The position numbers and the translations under genes are program-made. The notes beneath the pieces are model-generated. The model saw nothing but the letters and a program-made list of their open reading frames with translations. It made no database searches and had not been told where the DNA came from. Source: Silanimonas sp021297925 (GTDB lineage Bacteria > Pseudomonadota > Gammaproteobacteria > Xanthomonadales > Xanthomonadaceae). Taken from it: a stretch of 64,000 nucleotides of DNA. Below are positions 58,522 to 64,000 of the stretch, in pieces; within the stretch, counting starts at the first letter, position 1, and each line of letters begins with the position of its first letter. Location: assembly GCA_027532825.1 (NCBI GenBank), contig JAPZTL010000009.1, positions 310,001 to 374,000 on the forward strand, in the 5' to 3' direction.

Positions 58522-59813
58522 CGCTTGTCCTGGTTGAAGTGCTTCTTCAGGCCCTGCCAACAGGCCACGTAGTTCCGCTGGCGATGGGCCGCGGCGACGG
58601 CTTGGGCCGTGGGGCGCAGCACCGCGCGCGACTCGAACATGAAGGCCATCGTGTCACGGATGTAGTGCGGCTTGGAGGTGTCGGCCACGCTGGCCTTCTC
58701 GAACGTCTCGGCGTCCGGCCCATGCCCGGTGAAGCTGTTGTGCAGCGAGGCCCCGCCCGGCACGAAGCCGTCGGCCTTGGCGTCGTAGGCGCCGTGCACG
58801 AGGCCCATGAACTCGCTGGCCACGTTGCGGTGGAACCACGGTGGCCGGAAGGTGTCCTCCATCGCCAGGATGCGCGGCGGGAAGATCACGAAATCCATGT
58901 TGCCGACGCCCGGCGTGTCGCTCGGCGAGGTGAGCACGAGGAAGATGCTCGGGTCCGGGTGGTCGTAGCTGATCGAGCCGATGGTGTTGAAGCGGCGCAG
59001 GTCGTACTTGCAGGGCACGTGGTTGCCGTGCCACGCCACCACGTCCAGCGGCGAATGGCCGATCGCGGCGCACCACAGCCGGCCGTCGAACTTCGCTACC
59101 AGCTCGAAGTCGCCTTCCACGTCCTCCCAGGCCGCCACCGGCGCGAGGAAATCGCGCGGGTTGGCGAGCCCGTTGCTGCCGATCGGGCCGAGGTCGGGCA
59201 GGCGCAGGCCGGCGCCGAGGTTTTCGCACACGTAGCCACGGGCCTCGCCATCGGGCAGGTCCACCGCGAAGCGGATGCCGCGCGGGATCAGCGCGATCTC
59301 CTGCGGCTCGACGTCGAGCACGCCGAACTCGGTGCGGATCGTGAGGCGGCCCTGCTGCGGCACGACCAGCAGCTCGCCGTCGGCGTCGTAGAAGTAGCGG
59401 CCCTGCATCGAGCGGTTGGCGGCGTACAGGTGGATGCCCAGGCCCGCGCCCGTGCCCGGGCCGCCGTTGCCGGCCATGGTGTACAGGCCGTCGAGGAAGT
59501 CGGTGGGTGCCGTCGGCGCGGGCAACGGGTTCCAGCGCATCTGCTCCGGCGAGACCGGGCCGTCGCCAAAGACGTTGTGGAACGCGCCCTCGGGCATCAG
59601 CTCGAACGGCCCGTGCATGGCGCTCGGACGGATGCGGTAGAGCCAGCTTCGGCGGTTCTGGTGGCGCGGCGCGGTGAAGGCCGTGCCGGAGAGCTGCTCG
59701 GCGTAGAGGCCGTAGGGGCAGCGCTGCGGCGAGTTACGGCCGACGGGCAGCGCGCCCGGCAGGGCCTCGCTGGCGAATTCATTGCCGAAGCCGGACTGGT
59801 AGGCGAGCGTCAT
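58518..59813 (-). CDS. hmgA: Homogentisate 1,2-dioxygenase
   Basis: Opens the ring of homogentisate to maleylacetoacetate with iron(II) and O2. The protein starts LAYQSGFGNEFASEALPGALP and has PRHQNRRSWLYRIRPS; the iron ligands lie in FPPRILAMEDTFRPPWFHRNVASEFMGLVHG (His, Glu) and in GHGPDAETFEKASVAD. The length of 431 residues is normal. It begins 10 bases after the hppD stop and overlaps fahA by 4 bases. Confidence 0.96.
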   Translation of the reverse strand: MTLAYQSGFGNEFASEALPGALPVGRNSPQRCPYGLYAEQLSGTAFTAPRHQNRRSWLYRIRPSAMHGPFELMPEGAFHNVFGDGPVSPEQMRWNPLPAPTAPTDFLDGLYTMAGNGGPGTGAGLGIHLYAANRSMQGRYFYDADGELLVVPQQGRLTIRTEFGVLDVEPQEIALIPRGIRFAVDLPDGEARGYVCENLGAGLRLPDLGPIGSNGLANPRDFLAPVAAWEDVEGDFELVAKFDGRLWCAAIGHSPLDVVAWHGNHVPCKYDLRRFNTIGSISYDHPDPSIFLVLTSPSDTPGVGNMDFVIFPPRILAMEDTFRPPWFHRNVASEFMGLVHGAYDAKADGFVPGGASLHNSFTGHGPDAETFEKASVADTSKPHYIRDTMAFMFESRAVLRPTAQAVAAAHRQRNYVACWQGLKKHFNQDKR

Positions 59814-59823
59814 GGCTGCGCCC

Positions 59824-60927
59824 TCAGAGCACGCCGCGACGCATCTGGTCGCGCTCGATGCTCTCGAACAGGGCCTGGAAGTTGCCCTCACCGAAGCCTT
59901 CGTTGCCCTTGCGCTGGATGATCTCGAAGAAGATCGGGCCGATCGCGTTCTGCGTGAAGATCTGCAGCAGCTTGCGCGACTTCGTCTCTGGGTCGGCGTC
60001 GATCAGGATCTTGTTCTTCGCCAGGCGGGCCACGTCCTCGCCATGGTTCGGGATGCGCGCGTCGATCACCTCGAAGTAGGTGTCCGGCGTGTTCAGGAAC
60101 TCGAGGCCCTGCGCGCGCATGGCTTCGACGGTGGCGTAGATGTCGTCGGTGAAGCAGGCGATGTGCTGGATGCCCTCGCCGTGGTACGCGTCGAGGTACT
60201 CGTTGATCTGCGACTTCGGGTCCGACGACTCGTTGAGCGGGATGCGGACGATGCCGTCCGGCGCAGTCATGGCCTTCGAGACCAGGCCGGTCTTCGCGCC
60301 CTTGATGTCGAAGTAGCGGATTTCGCGGAAGTTGAACAGCTTCTCGTAGTAATCCGACCACTTCTGCATGTTGCCGAAGTAGAGGTTGTGCGTGAGGTGG
60401 TCGATGAAGGTCAGGCCGAAGCCGACCGGGTTCGGGTCCACGCCCGGGATCGCCACGTAGTCGCGGTAGATGCGGTCGACGCTGCCGTAGTCGTCGACGA
60501 GGTAGAGCATGCAGCCGCCGATGCCTTGGATGACCGGGCGGTCGATGGCCTTGGTGGCCTCGCGGGCGACGTGCTCGCCGCCGGCGGCCAGCGCCGCGGC
60601 CTGCACCTCGTGCGCGTTCTTCTGGAAGCGGATGGCGAAGCCGCAGGCCGAGGGGCCGTGGACCCTGGCGAAGTCGGCCGCGAAACCGTCCGGCTCCTCG
60701 TTGACGAGGAAATGCACGCCACCCTGCTTGTAGAGCGTGATCGCGCGGTGGCGATGGCGGCGCACCGCGGTGAAGCCCATGGACCGGAAGTAATCGTGGA
60801 GCGCGCCGCCCTGCCCTGCGGGCGCGGCGAACTCGACGAACTCGAAACCATCGATGCCCATCGGGTTCTCGAACGTGGTGACGTCCATCCCGAGGTTCTT
60901 GGGCGCCGTTGCGGCGGTGGCGTTCAT
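59824..60927 (-). CDS. hppD: 4-hydroxyphenylpyruvate dioxygenase
   Basis: Converts 4-hydroxyphenylpyruvate to homogentisate, committing tyrosine to degradation. The two vicinal-oxygen-chelate domains are visible; the iron ligands are the histidines in LTFIDHLTHNLYFGNM and HIACFTDDIYATV with a late glutamate in GPIFFEIIQRKGNEGFGEGNF. The length of 367 residues is normal. GGAG lies 6 bases before the ATG at 60927. It is the first gene of the operon, divergent from a MarR gene, and has a clear sigma-70 promoter overlapped by palindromes. Confidence 0.96.
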   Translation of the reverse strand: MNATAATAPKNLGMDVTTFENPMGIDGFEFVEFAAPAGQGGALHDYFRSMGFTAVRRHRHRAITLYKQGGVHFLVNEEPDGFAADFARVHGPSACGFAIRFQKNAHEVQAAALAAGGEHVAREATKAIDRPVIQGIGGCMLYLVDDYGSVDRIYRDYVAIPGVDPNPVGFGLTFIDHLTHNLYFGNMQKWSDYYEKLFNFREIRYFDIKGAKTGLVSKAMTAPDGIVRIPLNESSDPKSQINEYLDAYHGEGIQHIACFTDDIYATVEAMRAQGLEFLNTPDTYFEVIDARIPNHGEDVARLAKNKILIDADPETKSRKLLQIFTQNAIGPIFFEIIQRKGNEGFGEGNFQALFESIERDQMRRGVL

Positions 60928-60985
60928 GGCATGCTCCATGGGCGGGGCGGTGGTGGCGCGGAGTTCGCCATCGTCCAAGGGGACG

Positions 60986-61028
60986 ACGGTCCGAGGACCG
61001 TTATAGTTTCGGCTGAAACCAAACGCAA
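60986..61028. promoter_or_regulatory. hppD promoter with overlapping palindromic operators
   Basis: On the minus strand TTGCGT (61023-61028) and TATAAC (61000-61005) are exactly 17 bases apart. The inverted repeat GTTTC-GGCT-GAAAC (61006-61019) lies inside that spacer. A second perfect palindrome, ACGGTCC-GA-GGACCGT (60986-61001), covers the -10 edge and the transcription start. On the plus strand TATAGT (61002-61007) may be the -10 of the marR gene, so one regulator bound here could control both directions. Confidence 0.7.
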
Positions 61029-61050
61029 CTTTTGCGGCGCCGCACCATCC

Positions 61051-61491
61051 ATGCTCGATCTGGAACGCTTTCTGCCCTACCGGCTGTCGGTGCTGTCGAA
61101 CCGGATCAGCTCGGACATCGCCCGTCTCTACGACAAGCGCTACGGGCTCAGCATCCCCGAGTGGCGGGTCATCGCCGTGCTCGCCAAACGCCCCGGCCTG
61201 TCGGCCACGGAGGTCGCCCACCGCACCGCCATGGACAAGGTCGCGGTGAGCCGGGCGGTGTCGGCCCTGCTGGACGACGGGCGGATCCAGCGCGACATGG
61301 ACGATGACGACCGGCGCCGCAGCGTGCTGCGCCTGTCCGATGCGGGCCGCGCCATCTACGCGGAAGTCGCCCCGCAGGCCATGGCCTACGAGCAGCGACT
61401 GCTCGACGCCCTGAAGCCCGACGAGCGCCAGGCGCTCGACCGGCTGCTGGCGCGCATGGAGCAATGGACGGAGCGTGCCGGGCGGGACTGA
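61051..61491 (+). CDS. MarR family transcriptional regulator of the tyrosine operon
   Basis: A 146-residue winged-helix dimer. The recognition region is LSATEVAHRTAMDKVAVSRAVSALLDDG, the wing is MDDDDRRRSVLRLSDAG, and the dimer helices lie at both ends. The DxRxxx-L pattern is standard for MarR. Divergence from hppD, with palindromes in between, indicates that it represses the homogentisate pathway and is released by an aromatic intermediate; this is inference, with similar HpdA/HmgR-like arrangements known. No ribosome binding site is clear near the ATG at 61051. A bidirectional terminator follows. Confidence 0.88.
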   Translation: MLDLERFLPYRLSVLSNRISSDIARLYDKRYGLSIPEWRVIAVLAKRPGLSATEVAHRTAMDKVAVSRAVSALLDDGRIQRDMDDDDRRRSVLRLSDAGRAIYAEVAPQAMAYEQRLLDALKPDERQALDRLLARMEQWTERAGRD

Positions 61492-61530
61492 CCAAGCCGC
61501 TCGGCGGCGGCCCGCGCAGCCCCCGAACAA

Positions 61531-61567
61531 ACGACGGCCCGGATCGCTCCGGGCCGTCGTCGTTTCC
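61531..61567. terminator. Bidirectional terminator between marR and the POT transporter
   Basis: ACGACGGCCCGG and CCGGGCCGTCGT form a perfect 12-base-pair stem with a 6-base loop. It is flanked by CGTTT on one side and TTGTT on the other strand, so it can serve both convergent genes. Confidence 0.82.
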
Positions 61568-61582
61568 GGGGTTGCCCGGCGC

Positions 61583-63094
61583 TTACTTCACGCCGTGCAT
61601 CAGCTTGTTGATCAGCGGCGCGAACAGGAAGTACGCCAGCGCGATCGCGATACCCAGCCAGAACATCTGGCCGAAGACGTCCGCATAGGCGGCCAGCGAG
61701 CCGGCGGCCTCGTGGCCCGAACCGCCGCCGGCGGCGATCGCGGCGATGCGGCCGGCGACGAAGTTCGCCATGGCGATCGACAGGAACCAGCCGCCCATCG
61801 CGAGGCCGGTCTCCTTCGGCAGCGCCAGCTTGGTGACCATGGCCAGCCCGATCGGCGACAGGCAGAGCTCCCCCATCGTGTGGATCAGGTAGGTGAGGGC
61901 CAGCCAGATCCAGCTGATCTTGCCGCCCGCGTCGACGAAGTTCTGGATCGCGAACACCAGCACGTAGAAGCCCAGCGCGGCGCCAGCGAGGCCGTAGGCG
62001 AACTTGCGCGGGATCGACGGGTTCCAGTCGGCCTTGTCGAGCTTGACCCATAGGGTCGCGAACAGCGGCGCGAGCAGGATGATGAAGACCGGGTTCACCG
62101 ACTGGAAGATGGTGAAGTGCACCGCGTGGCCGGCGATGGTCGGCATCTGCACGAAATCGCGGGCAAGGAAGTTCAACGAGGACCCGGCCTGCTCGAACAG
62201 CGCCCAGAACAGGATGTTCGCGGCGAACAGGATCAGCATCGCGATGTAGCGGTGCAGCTGTTCGCGGGAGCCGGAGGCGATGCCGCTGTAGATGAAGTAG
62301 GCCACGAGGCCCAGCATCATCGCGATCAGCAAGCCGCCCAGCACGTCGCTCTGGCTGAGCAGGAAGTACACCGGCACGACCAGCACGGCCGCGCCCACCA
62401 GCACCTGCACGATCGGGCCGTAGCCTTCCTTGCCCTCGGGCTTGGCGCCGACATGGCCCAGCCAATCCTTGAGGATCTGGAACACCACGAGGCCGAACAC
62501 CATGCCGACGCCGGCGGCGAGGAAGCCCCAGCGGTAGCCGTAGGTCGCGCCGATCCAGGTGGCGCAGACGATCGGAGCGACCAGCGCGCCGGCGTTGATG
62601 CCCATGTAGAAGATCGTGAAACCGGAATCGCGGCGGGCGTCGCCCGGCGCGTAGAGCTTGCCGACCATCGTCGAGATGTTCGGCTTGAACAGGCCGTTGC
62701 CGACGACGATGGTCGCGAGTCCGAGGAGGAACATCGGCAGGCTGGGCGACATCAAGAGGAAGCAGCCAGCGGCCATCAGGGCGCCACCGAGCATGATCGA
62801 GCGCTGGTAGCCGAGGATGCGGTCGGCGACGTAGCCGCCGAGGATGCCGGTCATGTAGACCATGGCGGTGTAGCCGCCGTAGGTCTTGCTGGCCTCGGCG
62901 TCGGCCCCCGCACCGAGGTGCGCGAAGAACGCGGCTGCAACATGGACCGCCAGCATGGCGCGCATGCCGTAGTACATGAAGCGTTCCCAGAACTCGGACC
63001 CGAACAGGTTCCAGAGCGCCTTGGGATGGCCGAGGAACTCCCCGGCGGGCGGCGGGACGAAGCCCGGCGTGGATTGGTTCGCAGCACCGCTCAT
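61583..63094 (-). CDS. POT/PTR2 family proton-dependent oligopeptide transporter
   Basis: A 503-residue inner-membrane importer of di- and tripeptides. The PTR2 signature GSEFWERFMYYGMRAMLAVHV (E-x-x-E-R family motif) is in the first helix, FYMGINAGALVAP is the second signature, and MGELCLSPIGLAMVTKLA is the late motif. Fourteen helices are expected. The start at 63094 gives the usual short soluble N-terminus; an open extension upstream to 63223 lacks hydrophobic or conserved character. Transcribed leftward, between two terminators. Confidence 0.93.
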   Translation of the reverse strand: MSGAANQSTPGFVPPPAGEFLGHPKALWNLFGSEFWERFMYYGMRAMLAVHVAAAFFAHLGAGADAEASKTYGGYTAMVYMTGILGGYVADRILGYQRSIMLGGALMAAGCFLLMSPSLPMFLLGLATIVVGNGLFKPNISTMVGKLYAPGDARRDSGFTIFYMGINAGALVAPIVCATWIGATYGYRWGFLAAGVGMVFGLVVFQILKDWLGHVGAKPEGKEGYGPIVQVLVGAAVLVVPVYFLLSQSDVLGGLLIAMMLGLVAYFIYSGIASGSREQLHRYIAMLILFAANILFWALFEQAGSSLNFLARDFVQMPTIAGHAVHFTIFQSVNPVFIILLAPLFATLWVKLDKADWNPSIPRKFAYGLAGAALGFYVLVFAIQNFVDAGGKISWIWLALTYLIHTMGELCLSPIGLAMVTKLALPKETGLAMGGWFLSIAMANFVAGRIAAIAAGGGSGHEAAGSLAAYADVFGQMFWLGIAIALAYFLFAPLINKLMHGVK

Positions 63095-63214
63095 GCGGCA
63101 TCCCCTTGGTTCGTCAGGAAAGTGGAGCCCGACGGCGCGCGCCGGGGCCGCGTCTGTGTACCGGTTGTGAAGGCCGAGGTCAAACCGCGTTGCGGCATCG
63201 GGCGCCGGCGCCCG

Positions 63215-63245
63215 AAAAAGCAACGCCCCGCGCGGGGCGGGGCGT
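63215..63245 (-). terminator. Terminator downstream of the AbgT-type gene
   Basis: ACGCCCC (63223-63229) and GGGGCGT (63239-63245) form a stem, with an alternative longer pairing through the G/C-rich loop; on the minus strand it is followed by TTGCTTTTT. It begins 24 bases after the stop codon of the transporter. Confidence 0.72.
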
Positions 63246-63268
63246 CGGGGTCACGGCACGGGCGGGGA

Positions 63269-64000
63269 TCAGCCGGCCGGGTAGGTGTAGCTCGAGCCGA
63301 TGCCGAGCGGGATGCCCAGCGCCCAGTAGCCCAGCAGGAAGGCGCTCCAGACCACCAGGAAGGTCAGGGTGTAGGGCAGCATCATCGCGATCACCGTGCC
63401 GATGCCGGTGTTCTTGACGTAGCGCTGGCAGAACACGACGACCAGCGGGAAGTACGGCATCAGCGGGGTGATGATGTTCGAGCTGGAGTCGCCGATGCGG
63501 TAGGCCGCCTGCGTCAGGTCCGGCGAGACGCCGAGCTGCATCAGCATGGGCACGAAGATCGGGGCCAGCAGGCCCCACTTGGCCGAGGCCGAACCGACGA
63601 GCAGGTTGACCGCCGCCGTCAGGAAGGTGATGCCGACGAGCATGGCGCCCAGCGGCAGGCCCGAGGCCTTCAGGGCCTCCGCGCCCTCGAGCGCGACCAG
63701 GATGCCGATGTTCGACTGGCTGAACGCCGCGATAAAGACGGCGCAACAGAACGACAGCACGAGGTAGTAGCCCATCGTGTTCATCGTCTTGCTGATGCCG
63801 GCGACGACATCGCGGTGGCTCTTGATCGTGCCGACGATGGCGCCGTAGACGATGCCCGGCACCAGGGTCAGGAACAGGATCAGCGGCACGATGGCGCGCA
63901 TCAGCGGCGCCGCATTGTGGGTCAGTTCACCGCTCTCGGCATGGCGCCACGCCGAGTCCGCCGGCCAGGCGGTGAGCGCGATGACCGCGAGACCGGCGAC
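63269..64000 (-). CDS. AbgT family transporter (5' end outside the window)
   Basis: The C-terminal 243 residues of a polytopic inner-membrane transporter. Diagnostic AbgT segments are NLLVGSASAKWGLLAPIFVPML, LTQAAYRIGDSSSNIITPLMPYFPLVVVF and VIAMMLPYTLTFLVVWSAFLL. Family members import p-aminobenzoyl-glutamate or export sulfonamides and other folate-related compounds; the substrate here is unknown. The frame is open from 63269 to the right edge, including 33 residues before the methionine at 63901, so that methionine is not the start. Confidence 0.88.
   Translation of the reverse strand, partial: VAGLAVIALTAWPADSAWRHAESGELTHNAAPLMRAIVPLILFLTLVPGIVYGAIVGTIKSHRDVVAGISKTMNTMGYYLVLSFCCAVFIAAFSQSNIGILVALEGAEALKASGLPLGAMLVGITFLTAAVNLLVGSASAKWGLLAPIFVPMLMQLGVSPDLTQAAYRIGDSSSNIITPLMPYFPLVVVFCQRYVKNTGIGTVIAMMLPYTLTFLVVWSAFLLGYWALGIPLGIGSSYTYPAG

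Noticed and set aside
63095..63223. N-terminal extension of the POT transporter
   Set aside because: The added 43 residues have no hydrophobic or conserved character, and the usual family N-terminus starts at 63094.

Overview
The window is about 70% G+C, almost fully coding, and looks like the chromosome of a Lysobacteraceae/Xanthomonadales gammaproteobacterium. The main reasons are a type II secretion (T2SS) operon in the exact Xps order E-F-G-H-I-J-K-L-M-N-D with a lipoprotein secretin, a CysD plus fused CysNC pair, XanB, a WxcM-type fusion enzyme, an H-NS-like protein of the short xanthomonad type, and rml genes beside ETF-ubiquinone oxidoreductase and ETF. No tRNA, rRNA, CRISPR, prophage or insertion sequence was seen. 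All identifications come from reading the sequence; no database search was run.

Layout. 1-9.6 kb is housekeeping: phosphatidylserine synthase (cut by the left edge), a DUF4124 protein, prolyl-tRNA synthetase, an H-NS-like protein, a ThrE-type exporter, an EamA exporter, and an Mla-like lipid transport operon (permease, ATPase, MCE protein, lipoprotein) convergent with alkB. 9.6-15.1 kb is a surface locus: two sulfotransferases and the polysaccharide exporter ATPase Wzt on the minus strand, preceded by an exported 514-residue protein with the signs of an abundant surface protein, and the permease Wzm on the plus strand. 15.1-25.2 kb is the T2SS operon, which overlaps the end of wzm. 25.2-26.8 kb is ETF-QO.

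26.8-38.1 kb makes sugar nucleotides and activated sulfate: rmlBACD for dTDP-rhamnose, a WxcM fusion plus aminotransferase for a dTDP-3-acetamido-sugar, an ATP-grasp enzyme, cysD/cysNC for PAPS, xanB for GDP-mannose, and a vapBC-type toxin-antitoxin pair overlapping xanB. 38.2-40 kb is etfBA. 40.1-51 kb is a second polysaccharide block, interrupted by scoAB: a WecB-type epimerase, a GT-B transferase, a GT2 transferase, an acyltransferase, a GT-C-like membrane protein, and a 1154-residue sulfotransferase/coiled-coil/GT-B/GT2 fusion. 51-53.6 kb is transsulfuration (cystathionine gamma-lyase/synthase and cystathionine beta-synthase). 53.7-56.8 kb holds a DUF465 protein, a 315-base intergenic region with three perfect hairpins, OmpA and DUF4398 proteins, and pilU. 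56.8-61.5 kb is the tyrosine/homogentisate operon (hppD-hmgA-fahA-maiA) divergent from a MarR regulator. The end carries a POT peptide transporter and a partial AbgT transporter.

How the genes fit together. The most interesting reading is a surface-layer system: an abundant Sec-exported protein next to an ABC O-polysaccharide exporter and a T2SS, an arrangement that resembles the Aeromonas A-layer locus. PAPS synthesis and three sulfotransferase domains in the same window suggest that the glycan may be sulfated. Other points for a second look are a composition break and extra segment inside proS, three genes with a -10-like hexamer exactly 6 bases before an ATG that lacks a Shine-Dalgarno sequence, and the operator geometry at the tyrosine operon.
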